Source: Arthrobacter oryzae (GTDB lineage: Bacteria > Actinomycetota > Actinomycetes > Actinomycetales > Micrococcaceae). From it: a stretch of DNA of 64,000 nt. Each line of letters opens with the position of its first letter. Position 1 is the stretch's first letter. Positions 45,925 to 54,533 of this stretch are shown piece by piece. The position numbers and the translations under genes are program-made. Below the pieces are notes generated by a model. The model had not been told where the DNA came from, ran no database searches, and worked only from the letters and a program-made list of their open reading frames with translations. The stretch is from NCBI RefSeq assembly GCF_030812315.1, contig NZ_JAUSSM010000005.1:1-64000 (forward strand). The letters run 5' to 3'.

Positions 45925-46812
45925 GTGACTGAACCGACCCCCGCTGCCTCCGGCACCGCGCCCGCACCCCTGCTGGGCGCCTCCGATGTCCGCCGGCTCG
46001 CCGAGGAGATCGGAGTCCGCCCCACGAAGACCCTGGGCCAGAACTTCGTCATCGATGGCAACACCATCCGCCGGATCGTGGCCGCTGCTGACATCCACGC
46101 CGATGAGACGGTCCTCGAGGTCGGTCCCGGGCTCGGATCGCTCACCCTCGGACTGCTGGACGCAGCCAAGGCTGTTGTCGCCGTCGAGATTGACCCGGTG
46201 CTGGCGGCGAAGCTGCCGGGCACTGTGCAGCAGTGGCGGCCGGATGCCGCCAAGGACTTCCACCTGGTGCTGGCGGACGCCATGAAGGTGACCGAACTGC
46301 CCGTTGAACCGACAGCGCTCGTGGCGAACCTTCCGTACAACGTGGCGGTGCCCGTCGTCCTGCACCTCCTGCAGCACTTCCCGAGCCTCCGGCACGGCCT
46401 GGTGATGGTCCAGGACGAGGTCGCCGACCGCCTTGCCGCCGGTCCCGGATCCAAGACATACGGCGTGCCGTCGGTGAAGGCCGCCTGGTACAGCAGCATG
46501 CGCAAGGCCGGGGTGATCGGCATGAACGTCTTCTGGCCGGCGCCAAAGATCCACTCGGGGCTTGTGGCGTTCACCCGCCGTGAGCCGCCTGTGACGTCAG
46601 CAACCCGTGAACAGGTCTTCGCCGTGATCGACGCCGCTTTCGCCCAGCGACGGAAAACCCTGCGGGCGGCCCTCGCCGGGTGGGCCGGAAGCGCAGCTGT
46701 TGCCGAACGCTGCCTGCTGGCTGCGGGCGTGGATCCCACCGCCCGGGGCGAAGTGATCGATATCGCAGCGTTCGCAAGGATTGCCGAAGCCCGCCAGGCC
46801 CAGCAGGGTTGA
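45925..46812 (+). CDS. rsmA: 16S rRNA (adenine(1518)-N6/adenine(1519)-N6)-dimethyltransferase
   Basis: A 295-residue SAM-dependent enzyme (also known as KsgA) that dimethylates two adjacent adenosines in helix 45 during late 30S maturation. It shows [32 protein letters not shown] as SAM-binding motif I, and the catalytic [15 protein letters not shown]. The insert and C-terminal [12 protein letters not shown] complete the family pattern. The first 20 residues are a variable Ala/Pro extension. It is followed closely by ispE, as in mycobacteria, but each has its own leaderless promoter. Confidence 0.96.
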   Translation: MTEPTPAASGTAPAPLLGASDVRRLAEEIGVRPTKTLGQNFVIDGNTIRRIVAAADIHADETVLEVGPGLGSLTLGLLDAAKAVVAVEIDPVLAAKLPGTVQQWRPDAAKDFHLVLADAMKVTELPVEPTALVANLPYNVAVPVVLHLLQHFPSLRHGLVMVQDEVADRLAAGPGSKTYGVPSVKAAWYSSMRKAGVIGMNVFWPAPKIHSGLVAFTRREPPVTSATREQVFAVIDAAFAQRRKTLRAALAGWAGSAAVAERCLLAAGVDPTARGEVIDIAAFARIAEARQAQQG

Positions 46813-46882
46813 GGCCGGACGGCGCTCCCGCATTGTGCGTCCTTGTCCGGGTGCATGCTTGGAGCCTGACACTGCCATGCCA

Positions 46883-46888
46883 TAGCTT
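46883..46888 (+). promoter_or_regulatory. -10 box of leaderless ispE
   Basis: TAGCTT followed by six bases and the ATG at 46895. Confidence 0.45.
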
Positions 46889-46894
46889 GGACTC

Positions 46895-47857
46895 ATGAAC
46901 GCAGTGAGAGGGCGCTTTGCCGCGAGGACGGTCCGGGTTAAGGCTCCCGGCAAAATCAACGTCTCGCTGGATGTGGGCCCGCTGCGTGAGGACGGCTACC
47001 ATTCCGTTGCCAGTGTCTACCTGGCAGTGTCCCTCTATGAGGAAGTGGCCGCCACCAGCACCGTCGCGGAGGGGATCACCGTCAGCATCAGTCCGGCCAG
47101 CACGCTGGACCTTGAGGATGTGGACATTCCGCTCGACGAACGGAACCTCGCCTATAAGGCGGCCGCCATTATGGCCGACGTGTCCGAGCACTCCACCGGC
47201 GTCCACCTGGAGATCACCAAGCGTGTGCCGGTGGCCGGCGGGATGGGCGGCGGCTCAGCCGACGCTGCCGCCACGCTGCTTGCCTGCGACGCACTGTGGA
47301 ACAGCGGACTGTCCCGCGATGAGCTGGCCCACCTGGCCGCAGAACTCGGAGCCGACGTCCCGTTTTCCCTACTCGGCGGCACCGCCGTCGGCCTTGGGGT
47401 TGGCGATGAGTTGTCTCCTGCGCTGGCCAAAGCGCAAATGGACTGGGTCCTGGTCACGGCCGACTATGGGTTGTCGACGCCCGACGTCTTCAAGACCCTG
47501 GACCGCCTCCGCCTCGCCGAAGGCGTGGCTGCAGAGGAGCCCACCGCCGTCGACCCGAAGATCCTGCAGGCGCTGCGCAGCGGCGACGCGGACGCCCTCA
47601 GCCGTGTCCTGGTCAACGACCTCCAGCGTGCATCCATTGAGCTGGCGCCGGGGCTGCGCGATACCCTTGGGCTTGGTGAATCCTGCGGAGCCATCGCCGG
47701 ACTCATTTCGGGCTCCGGCCCCACGGTCGCCCTGCTCACGCACAGCCCCGCTGCAGCGGCCGGGCTCGCCGAAGACCTCGGCCATCACGGCCTGAACGCC
47801 CTGGCCGTCCACGGACCGGTGCACGGGGCGCGCATCATCTCCGATACGCTCCTTTAG
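46895..47857 (+). CDS. ispE: 4-(cytidine 5'-diphospho)-2-C-methyl-D-erythritol kinase
   Basis: A 320-residue GHMP kinase of the MEP isoprenoid pathway that phosphorylates CDP-methylerythritol. The substrate strand VRVKAPGKINVSLDVGPLREDGYHSV (about residues 9-34) and the ATP-binding loop KRVPVAGGMGGGSADAAATLLA (about residue 110-130) are intact. GISGSGPTVALLTHS-like motif 3 appears as LISGSGPTVALL near residue 270. The stop codon lies inside the first unit of a small exact tandem duplication. Confidence 0.95.
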   Translation: MNAVRGRFAARTVRVKAPGKINVSLDVGPLREDGYHSVASVYLAVSLYEEVAATSTVAEGITVSISPASTLDLEDVDIPLDERNLAYKAAAIMADVSEHSTGVHLEITKRVPVAGGMGGGSADAAATLLACDALWNSGLSRDELAHLAAELGADVPFSLLGGTAVGLGVGDELSPALAKAQMDWVLVTADYGLSTPDVFKTLDRLRLAEGVAAEEPTAVDPKILQALRSGDADALSRVLVNDLQRASIELAPGLRDTLGLGESCGAIAGLISGSGPTVALLTHSPAAAAGLAEDLGHHGLNALAVHGPVHGARIISDTLL

Positions 47858-47885
47858 TACCTTTTGAACCAGTACCTTTTGAACC
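47856..47885 (+). repeat. Exact 15-bp tandem duplication at the ispE stop
   Basis: AGTACCTTTTGAACC occurs twice in direct succession (47856-47870, 47871-47885). The first copy includes the last two bases of the ispE stop codon. This looks like a recent slippage duplication between ispE and the ABC-F gene. Confidence 0.8.
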
Positions 47886-47941
47886 TTGTTAACCCATAGC
47901 GTTCAACTCCTTACAATTTCCACCGAAGAAAGCAGTTCCCA

Positions 47942-49768
47942 GTGGCTCACCTGCTCGGCGGCGAGAACCTCACGGTCTCGTATGCAACCCGCACCGTCCT
48001 CGACGGCGTTACCCTCGGCCTCGAAGAGGGTGACCGGATCGGCATGGTGGGCCGCAACGGCGACGGCAAGTCCACCCTCATGCGCCTGCTGGCGATGCGC
48101 TCCACCCCTGATTCGGGGCGGGTCACCAAGCGCAGCGAGGTCAACATCGGATACCTGGACCAGAGCGACGTGCTCGACGGCGACCTGACGGTCGGCGCCG
48201 CCATCGTCGGCGACCAGGCTGACTACGAGTGGGCCCGCAACCCGCAGATCCGCGAGGTCATGGGCGGACTGGTGTCCGACGTCGACTGGCACGCCAACGT
48301 GCATGCGCTCTCCGGCGGCCAGAAACGGCGCGTGGCCCTCGCGAAGCTGCTGATCGAAGACCATGACGTGATCATGCTCGATGAGCCCACCAACCACCTC
48401 GACGTCGAAGGCGTCGCCTGGCTGTCCCGCCACCTGAAGACCCGCTGGCGTGCCAACCAGGGTGCGTTCCTGGTGGTCACCCACGACCGCTGGTTCCTCG
48501 ATGAAGTCTGCAACAAGACCTGGGAAATCCACGACGGGATCATGGACCCGTTCGAAGGCGGCTACGCGGCCTACGTCCTGGCCCGGGCCGAACGTGACCG
48601 CTCGGCTTCGGTGATGGAAGGAAAGCGCCAGCAGCTCGTTAAGAAGGAGCTCGCCTGGCTGCGCCGCGGCGCGCCCGCACGCACCGCAAAGCCCAAGTTC
48701 CGCATTGAGGCAGCCAACGCCCTGATCGCCGACGTCCCGGAGCCGCGCGACTCGATGGCGCTGAGCAAGATGGCCACGGCGCGCCTCGGCAAGGATGTGC
48801 TGGACCTTGAGCACGTCTCCCTGGACTACCTCGGTGGCGACGCCGGGCAGAAGCTCTTCGACAACATCACCCTCCGCCTCGCACCGGGGGAGCGGCTGGG
48901 GCTGGTCGGCGTCAACGGTGCCGGCAAGACCACCCTGCTGAAGCTCCTCAACGGTGAAATCCAGCCCACGTCCGGCAAGGTCAAGCGGGGCAAAACGGTT
49001 GTCACCGCCGTGCTGACCCAGGAGGTCAAGGAACTCGACGACGTCAGCGACCTGCGCGTCATCGAAGTGATCGAGCGCGAAAAGCGGTCCTTCAACGTCG
49101 GCGGCAAGGAATTCAGTGCCGGCCAGCTCGTGGAACAGCTCGGCTTCACCAACGAAAAGCAGTGGACCCCGGTCAAGGACCTCTCCGGTGGCGAACGCCG
49201 CCGGCTTCAGCTCCTGCGCCTGCTCGTGGGTGAACCCAACGTGCTTATGCTCGACGAACCCACCAATGACCTCGACACGGACACCCTGGCGGCCGTCGAA
49301 GACGTCCTGGACGGCTGGCCGGGCACGCTCGTTGTGGTGAGCCACGACCGCTACCTGCTGGAGCGCGTCACGGACCACCAGATGGCGTTGCTGGGCGACG
49401 GCAAGATCCGCGCCTTGCCGCGCGGCGTGGACCAGTACCTTGAACTGCGCGAAGGCGCCCTGGCCGGCTCCACCATCACCGGCGGAGGCAACCCCGTGAC
49501 CGGCGCGAGCGGCAGTTCCGCGACGGCCGTCGCCGGCGCCTCCGAAGCGGAGAAGCGCGACGCCCGCAAGGCGAAAAACCGGATTGACCGCCAGCTGGGC
49601 AAACTGACGCAGCAGGAAGACAAGATCCACACCCAGATGGTCAAGAGCACAGCCGACAACGACTTCGACACGATGGCCGAGTTGAACAAGAAGCTGAAGA
49701 CCCTGGCCGAAGAACGCGAAGCCCTGGAACTCGAATGGCTCGAGGCCCTGGAAGTCCTCGGCGAATAG
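47942..49768 (+). CDS. ABC-F family ATP-binding protein (Uup/EttA-like)
   Basis: A 608-residue soluble ABC-F ATPase without membrane domains; members act at the ribosome in translation control or antibiotic protection. Two nucleotide-binding domains are complete: first Walker A GRNGDGKST (about residue 37), LSGGQKRRVALAKLL and DEPTNHLD; then GVNGAGKTT (about residue 323), LSGGERRRLQLLRLL and DEPTNDLD. The inter-domain linker is Arg/Lys-rich, and the C-terminal ~70 residues form a coiled coil of Uup type (KAKNRIDRQLGKLTQQEDK). No transporter gene is nearby. GTG start with weak ribosome binding site. Confidence 0.92.
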   Translation: MAHLLGGENLTVSYATRTVLDGVTLGLEEGDRIGMVGRNGDGKSTLMRLLAMRSTPDSGRVTKRSEVNIGYLDQSDVLDGDLTVGAAIVGDQADYEWARNPQIREVMGGLVSDVDWHANVHALSGGQKRRVALAKLLIEDHDVIMLDEPTNHLDVEGVAWLSRHLKTRWRANQGAFLVVTHDRWFLDEVCNKTWEIHDGIMDPFEGGYAAYVLARAERDRSASVMEGKRQQLVKKELAWLRRGAPARTAKPKFRIEAANALIADVPEPRDSMALSKMATARLGKDVLDLEHVSLDYLGGDAGQKLFDNITLRLAPGERLGLVGVNGAGKTTLLKLLNGEIQPTSGKVKRGKTVVTAVLTQEVKELDDVSDLRVIEVIEREKRSFNVGGKEFSAGQLVEQLGFTNEKQWTPVKDLSGGERRRLQLLRLLVGEPNVLMLDEPTNDLDTDTLAAVEDVLDGWPGTLVVVSHDRYLLERVTDHQMALLGDGKIRALPRGVDQYLELREGALAGSTITGGGNPVTGASGSSATAVAGASEAEKRDARKAKNRIDRQLGKLTQQEDKIHTQMVKSTADNDFDTMAELNKKLKTLAEEREALELEWLEALEVLGE

Positions 49769-50098
49769 CCCACACTTAGTCCCGCCAGCGGTGCTCGCCT
49801 TGGGTACCGGAGCCGGTTCTTCGCCGTCGCTTAGACACGACGCGTAGAGGGCATTCCGGTCGCTGGGCGACCTCCAGGCCCTGACGCGTCGCGATGCGCT
49901 CCTTTCCGAAGGACCGCCTCCGGCGAGGAACGTCACTTCCCGCCGTGGAACAGTGGGCAACGCGCGAAACCTTCGGCAATTGCATTCGTGGGACGGCGCG
50001 GCGGACCTACTTAGGGACTGTTGGCGGGCGCGGGCGCGAACGGAACTTTCGGCAATAGCGGTGCGAAGGGCCGCTGCGCCGCGAAGGCGACCGGGAGA
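49769..50098. other. Gene-free convergent region with short repeats
   Basis: About 330 bases between the convergent ABC-F and TetR genes. It holds two related segments in which GCGCGAA is followed by TTCGGCAAT (49962-49980 and 50034-50056). The second begins with GCGCGAACGGA, the first 11 bases of the 20-bp repeat near 9.4 and 10.4 kb after its leading A. I see no gene, tRNA or clear terminator. Confidence 0.5.
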
Positions 50099-50785
50099 TT
50101 AAGCCTCGGACTTCAGCTCGGGTTCCTTTTGCAGGCCGGTGAGGCCGTTCCAGGCGAGGTTCACCAGGTGGGCGGCCACGGCGCGCTTGTCCGGTGTCCG
50201 GCTGTCCTGCCACCACTGCCCGGTCATCGCCACCATCCCCACCAGCATCTGCGCGTACATGGCGCCGTCGGCCGCACCGAAGCCGCGGCGGGCGAACTCG
50301 TCCGACAGGATGTGTTCCACCCGTGCCGTGACATGGGAGAGCAGCGTGGAGAAGGCGCCTTCGGGCTGCGACGGCGGGGCGTCGCGCATCAGGATCCGGA
50401 AACCGTCCGTGCGGTCCTCGATGTACGTCAGCAGTGCCAGCGCGGCCCGCTCCACTTGGACCCGTGGCTTCGCTTCGTCCGTCAGGGCGTCGTTGATGGC
50501 AGCCAGCAGGATCCTGAACTCAAATTCCACCACCTGGGTGTAGAGGCCTTCCTTGGACCCGAAGTGCTCGTAGATAACGGGCTTGGAAACGCCTGCCGCG
50601 GCGGCAATCTCTTCGATGGTGGTGCCGTCCAGGCCGCGGACGGCGAAAAGGCCGCGTCCGATGTCAATCAGCTGTGAGCGGCGCTGCGCCCCGGTCATGC
50701 GGGGCCGGGGCACGTACCCGGGAGCCCTGACGGGCCTGCCTGGATGGTTTCCGGCACCATCGGGTGCACCGTTGATCTTGCTCAC
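50099..50785 (-). CDS. TetR/AcrR-family transcriptional regulator
   Basis: A protein of about 228 residues. A 30-residue basic/Pro-rich N-terminus precedes the HTH (RMTGAQRRSQLIDIGRGLFAVRGLDGTTIEEIAAAAGVSKPVIYEHFGSKEGLY). The C-terminal domain is a typical all-helical ligand-binding part. The GTG at 50785 is chosen because the longer frame would cover the tRNA-Gln gene on the other strand; ATG 50698, right before the HTH, is the alternative. A TetR gene beside glmU is also found in mycobacteria. Its target is not evident, as no exporter is adjacent. Confidence 0.88.
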   Translation of the reverse strand: MSKINGAPDGAGNHPGRPVRAPGYVPRPRMTGAQRRSQLIDIGRGLFAVRGLDGTTIEEIAAAAGVSKPVIYEHFGSKEGLYTQVVEFEFRILLAAINDALTDEAKPRVQVERAALALLTYIEDRTDGFRILMRDAPPSQPEGAFSTLLSHVTARVEHILSDEFARRGFGAADGAMYAQMLVGMVAMTGQWWQDSRTPDKRAVAAHLVNLAWNGLTGLQKEPELKSEA

Positions 50786-50898
50786 CGTCCAATCATGCCT
50801 TAACGGGAATGTCTTAGGAGAGAGCACCGAGTCGCAAGAGCGCCGACCTTCGTGGCAGAATTGGTTCTCGTGCCACGGGGCTGCGGGTCCGGGCACGG

Positions 50899-50970
50899 TC
50901 CGCCCTGGTGTAATGGCAGCACCCCGGCCTTTGGAGCCGTGGAGTATAGGTTCGAATCCTATGGGCGGAA
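50899..50970 (+). tRNA. tRNA-Gln (anticodon TTG)
   Basis: A 72-base cloverleaf. The acceptor stem TCCGCCC pairs with GGGCGGA (50963-50969), the anticodon loop CTTTGGA gives anticodon TTG, and the T arm contains GGTTCGAATCC. The discriminator base is A and no CCA is encoded. The outermost anticodon-stem pair (C-T) is mismatched. It lies between the TetR gene and glmU on the plus strand. Confidence 0.93.
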
Positions 50971-51060
50971 CTGCCGCTGTACGGGTCGTGTATCCGGGAC
51001 AGGCCGGCAAGGTGTGAAAGTGCGCGCAACTGAGATCCACCAAGCAAGGAGAGCCTGTAC

Positions 51061-52587
51061 GTGAGCCCCGAGACAACCGGCCCCGCCGCCGTCATCGTCC
51101 TAGCTGCAGGTGCGGGCACGCGGATGAAGTCGCGGACCCCCAAGATCCTTCACGAAATCGGCGGCTTGTCGCTGGTTGGCCATGCCCTGCGTGCCGCCCG
51201 CACCATCGACCCACGTCAGCTTGCCCTGGTGGTCAGGCACGAGCGCGACCTCGTGGCTGCGCATGTGTCCCGTCTCGACCCCGCAGCGCTGATCGTTGAC
51301 CAGGATGCAGTCCCCGGCACCGGCCGCGCCGTGCAGGCGGCGCTGGAGGCCCTCGACGCCGGCGGTCCCCTCGACGGCACCGTTGTGGTCACGTACGGCG
51401 ACGTCCCGCTGCTTTCGGCGGAGCTGCTCGCCGAACTGGTGCTGATCCACGAACACGAACGCAACGCGGTCACCGTCCTGACCGCAGTCCTGGACGACGC
51501 CGCCGGTTACGGCCGCATCCTGCGCGCCGCAGACGGCACCGTCACGGGCATCCGGGAGCACAAGGACGCGTCCGACGAGGAACGTGGGATCCGCGAGATC
51601 AATTCGGGGATCTACGCCTTCGACGCCGCGGTGCTCCGCGACGCACTGCTCCACGTCACCACGGATAACGCGCAGGGCGAGATGTACCTGACCGACGTCC
51701 TGGGGCTGGCACGGTCAGCGGGCGGCCGCGTTGCCGCAGTTGTCACCAACGACCGCTGGCAGGTCGAGGGCGCGAACGACCGCGTGCAGCTTTCGGCGCT
51801 GGGCGCCGAGCACAACCGCCGCACCGTCGAAGCCTGGATGCGGGCCGGCGTCACGGTCGTGGATCCCGCCACCACTTGGATCGACTCCACGGTGACCCTG
51901 GCAGAGGACGTCCGCGTCCTGCCCAACACCCAGCTGCACGGTGCCACAACGGTGGCGAGGGACGCCGTCGTCGGCCCCGATACCACGCTGACGGACGTTA
52001 CCGTAGGCGAAGGCGCCAAAGTGACCCGGACACACGGTTCCGGTTCCACGATCGGCGCCAACGCCAGCGTCGGGCCGTTTACCTACCTCCGCCCCGGCAC
52101 GGTGCTGGGGGAGACCGGCAAGATCGGCGCCTTCTACGAGACGAAGAACGTCACGATTGGCCGGGGCTCCAAGCTGTCGCACCTCGGGTACGCCGGTGAC
52201 GCCGAGATCGGCGAGGACACCAACATCGGCTGCGGCAACATCACGGCCAATTACGACGGCGAGCACAAGCACCGCACCGTGATCGGCTCGGGCGTCCGCA
52301 CGGGTTCCAACACTGTCTTCGTGGCTCCGGTCCAAGTAGGCGACGGCGCGTACAGCGGTGCCGGCGCAGTCATCCGCCAGGACGTTCCCGCAGGCGCGCT
52401 GGCAATCTCAGTGGCCAAGCAGCGGAACGCCGAAGGCTGGGTCATCTCGCACCGCCCTGGCTCCATCTCAGCAGTACTGGCCGAAGCCGCGGGGGCAACG
52501 GCGCCGGTCAGCGAAACAGCCGCGGCACAGCCGCCCCTGGATTCCTCAAGCACCCCGGCACCTACAGAAGAGGGCAAGCAATCATGA
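51061..52587 (+). CDS. glmU: Bifunctional UDP-N-acetylglucosamine pyrophosphorylase / glucosamine-1-phosphate acetyltransferase
   Basis: A 508-residue enzyme that first acetylates glucosamine-1-phosphate (C-terminal left-handed beta helix) and then forms UDP-GlcNAc (N-terminal domain). The uridylyl motif VIVLAAGAGTRMKSRTPKILHEIGG is near residue 10. QDAVPGTGRAVQAAL and VTYGDVPLLSAELL also match. The hexapeptide repeats span about residues 270-460 with the conserved NVTIGRGSKLSHLGYAGDAEIGEDTNIGCGNITANYDGE. UDP-GlcNAc is needed for peptidoglycan. A strong AAGGAGA precedes the GTG start. The stop overlaps the prs start. Confidence 0.96.
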   Translation: MSPETTGPAAVIVLAAGAGTRMKSRTPKILHEIGGLSLVGHALRAARTIDPRQLALVVRHERDLVAAHVSRLDPAALIVDQDAVPGTGRAVQAALEALDAGGPLDGTVVVTYGDVPLLSAELLAELVLIHEHERNAVTVLTAVLDDAAGYGRILRAADGTVTGIREHKDASDEERGIREINSGIYAFDAAVLRDALLHVTTDNAQGEMYLTDVLGLARSAGGRVAAVVTNDRWQVEGANDRVQLSALGAEHNRRTVEAWMRAGVTVVDPATTWIDSTVTLAEDVRVLPNTQLHGATTVARDAVVGPDTTLTDVTVGEGAKVTRTHGSGSTIGANASVGPFTYLRPGTVLGETGKIGAFYETKNVTIGRGSKLSHLGYAGDAEIGEDTNIGCGNITANYDGEHKHRTVIGSGVRTGSNTVFVAPVQVGDGAYSGAGAVIRQDVPAGALAISVAKQRNAEGWVISHRPGSISAVLAEAAGATAPVSETAAAQPPLDSSSTPAPTEEGKQS

Positions 52588-53564
52588 CCGAAATTACGGC
52601 ACGCGGCGAGAAGAAACTGGTTCTCGCCGCAGGGCGGGCACACCCCGAGCTTGCGCGGGAGATCGCCAAGGAGCTGGGCACTGAACTGCTGCCGGTGGAT
52701 GCCTACGATTTTGCGAACGGGGAAATCTACGTGCGCGCCGGGGAGAGCGTCCGAGGGACCGACGCCTTCGTCATCCAGGCGCACCCGGCACCGCTGAACA
52801 ACCACCTCATGGAGCAGTTGATCATGATTGATTCGCTGAAGCGGGCATCCGCCAAGCGCATCACCGTGGTTTCGCCCTTCTACCCTTACTCCCGCCAGGA
52901 CAAAAAGGGCCGTGGCCGCGAGCCGATTTCCGCCCGACTGGTGGCCGATCTCTACAAGACTGCCGGCGCCGACCGCATCATGAGCGTTGACCTGCACACC
53001 TCGCAGATCCAGGGATTCTTCGACGGCCCGGTGGACCACCTCATGGCCATCCCGCTGCTGGCCGACTACATCCGCACGCGGGTGGCAGCGGATAACATCA
53101 CTGTTGTCTCGCCGGACACCGGCCGCGTCCGTGTGGCCGAACAGTGGGCTGAGCGCCTCGGTGGCGCCCCGCTGGCATTCGTCCACAAGAGCCGCGATCT
53201 CACCGTTCCGAACCAGGCCGTCTCCAAGACTGTTGTGGGCCAGATCGAGGGCCGCACCTGCGTGCTGATCGACGACATGATCGATACCGGCGGAACCATT
53301 TCCGGTGCCGTCCAGGTGCTCAAGAACGCCGGAGCCAAGGATGTCATCATCGCGGCGACCCACGCCGTCTTCTCCGACCCGGCCGCACGCCGGCTGGCCG
53401 AATCAGGCGCCCGTGAAGTGGTGGTCACCGACACGCTGCCTATTCCGGCCGACAAGCGCTTCGCGCAACTGACAGTGCTGTCCATCGCTCCGCTGATTGC
53501 CCGCGCCATCCGTGAGGTGTTCGACGACGGCTCCGTCACCAGCCTTTTCGACGGCAACGCCTGA
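52584..53564 (+). CDS. prs: Ribose-phosphate pyrophosphokinase (PRPP synthase)
   Basis: A 326-residue enzyme that makes PRPP from ribose-5-phosphate and ATP for nucleotide, His and Trp synthesis. The N-terminal GEIYVRAGESVRGTDAFVIQ, the DLHTSQIQGFFDGPVDHLMAIPLL signature (about residue 135), and the PRPP loop VLIDDMIDTGGTISGAVQVL (about residue 230) are complete. It overlaps glmU by four bases (ATGA), so the two are translationally coupled. A hairpin 22 bases after its stop closes the operon. Confidence 0.96.
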   Translation: MTEITARGEKKLVLAAGRAHPELAREIAKELGTELLPVDAYDFANGEIYVRAGESVRGTDAFVIQAHPAPLNNHLMEQLIMIDSLKRASAKRITVVSPFYPYSRQDKKGRGREPISARLVADLYKTAGADRIMSVDLHTSQIQGFFDGPVDHLMAIPLLADYIRTRVAADNITVVSPDTGRVRVAEQWAERLGGAPLAFVHKSRDLTVPNQAVSKTVVGQIEGRTCVLIDDMIDTGGTISGAVQVLKNAGAKDVIIAATHAVFSDPAARRLAESGAREVVVTDTLPIPADKRFAQLTVLSIAPLIARAIREVFDDGSVTSLFDGNA

Positions 53565-53585
53565 TCCCCGTACCCGCCAAAGCCG

Positions 53586-53620
53586 GCGTCGGGCCCGTTT
53601 TCAGTAACCGGGCCCGACGC
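53586..53620 (+). terminator. Hairpin terminator after glmU-prs
   Basis: Perfect 12-base arms (53586-53597 and 53609-53620) with an 11-base loop. The rplY promoter box TAGGCT (53624-53629) begins just beyond it. Confidence 0.7.
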
Positions 53621-53623
53621 TGG

Positions 53624-53783
53624 TAGGCTGGTCAACGATACCTTGGCGAGGGAGAGCAGTCTCCGTTATCGACTGGGTCTGAATCTCCCTTCTTGAAGGG
53701 CCGCCCACGGGCCGCCCGGCGTTGAAGGTCGCAAACAGACCTCCGCCCTTGCTGAACACCGTTTAGATTTCAAGGAGATTTAC
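53624..53783 (+). promoter_or_regulatory. rplY promoter box and long structured leader
   Basis: TAGGCT at 53624-53629 would start a leader of about 150 bases. It contains three small hairpins: GGAGA/TCTCC (53651-53664), CCCTTC/GAAGGG (53687-53700), and AGGTC/GACCT (53726-53742). A direct repeat GGGCCGCCC also occurs twice just after the second. The leader ends in AAGGAGA (53772-53778). Most neighbours here are leaderless, so a long structured leader stands out and may carry ribosomal-protein autoregulation. Confidence 0.45.
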
Positions 53784-54377
53784 ATGTCTGAGCAGAAGCT
53801 CGCAGCAGAAGTACGCACCGAATTCGGCAAGGGTTTCGCCCGCCGCGCACGCATGGACAACCGGATCCCGGCCGTTATCTACGGTCACGGCGCAGAGCCG
53901 ATCCACATCACCCTGCCGGCCAAGGCCACCACGCTGGCTGTCCGCGCTGCCAACGCCCTGCTCAACCTGGACATCAACGGCGAACAGCACCTCGCGCTCG
54001 TCAAGGACATCCAGCGCAACCCGATCAAGCAGATCATCGAGCACATTGACCTTCTGACCGTCCGCACGGGCGAGAAGGTTACCGTCGACGTTCCCGTCCA
54101 CGTGACCGGCGAGCTTGCACCGGGCAACGTGTACAACCAGGAAATGACCGTCGTGTCCCTCGAAGCTGAGGCAACGCACCTGCCCACCGCCGTCGAGGTC
54201 AGCATCGAAGGCCGCTCCGCCGGCGAGCACATCCACGCTTCCGACCTGGTCTTGCCGAAGGGCTCCGTCCTGCTGGCTGATCCCGAGTCCCTGGTAGTGA
54301 ACATCTCCGAGGCCACCGAGGTCTCCGAGGAAGAGGCTTCGGCCGACACCACCGAAGGATCCTCGGCAGCCGAGTAA
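53784..54377 (+). CDS. rplY: Large ribosomal subunit protein bL25 (CTC form)
   Basis: A 197-residue protein that binds 5S rRNA. The N-terminal L25 domain (EQKLAAEVRTEFGKGFARRARMDNRIPAVIYGHG) is followed by the CTC/TL5 beta-domain (about residues 95-180: VTVDVPVHVTGELAPGNVYNQEM) present in general-stress versions. The tail is acidic (TEVSEEEASADTTEGSS). The gene order prs-rplY-pth is conserved in actinobacteria. It has a long structured leader and a strong terminator. Confidence 0.95.
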   Translation: MSEQKLAAEVRTEFGKGFARRARMDNRIPAVIYGHGAEPIHITLPAKATTLAVRAANALLNLDINGEQHLALVKDIQRNPIKQIIEHIDLLTVRTGEKVTVDVPVHVTGELAPGNVYNQEMTVVSLEAEATHLPTAVEVSIEGRSAGEHIHASDLVLPKGSVLLADPESLVVNISEATEVSEEEASADTTEGSSAAE

Positions 54378-54396
54378 TTCCGGCAGCCCGATTTTC

Positions 54397-54426
54397 GTGG
54401 CCGGGCCCCTGCCGGGGCCCGGCCAC
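54397..54426 (+). terminator. Hairpin terminator after rplY
   Basis: Thirteen-base perfect arms (54397-54409 and 54414-54426) with a TGCC loop, about 20 bases beyond the rplY stop. Confidence 0.8.
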
Positions 54427-54521
54427 TGCCGTATTAGAAGACCCCCGCCGCAACCTCAGCCGCATTGCTGCAGGCCTGGCGCAGCCGGCGCACTGCCTTA
54501 GCGGCCGGACCCTGACCACCC

Positions 54522-54527
54522 TAGGAT
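54522..54527 (+). promoter_or_regulatory. -10 box of leaderless pth
   Basis: TAGGAT followed by six bases and the ATG at 54534. Confidence 0.5.
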
Positions 54528-54533
54528 TGACGC

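Noticed and set aside
47903..49960. 685-codon minus-strand open frame over the ABC-F gene
   Set aside because: It is a shadow of the ABC-F coding strand, with no family features and His/Val/Gly-rich composition typical of antisense frames.
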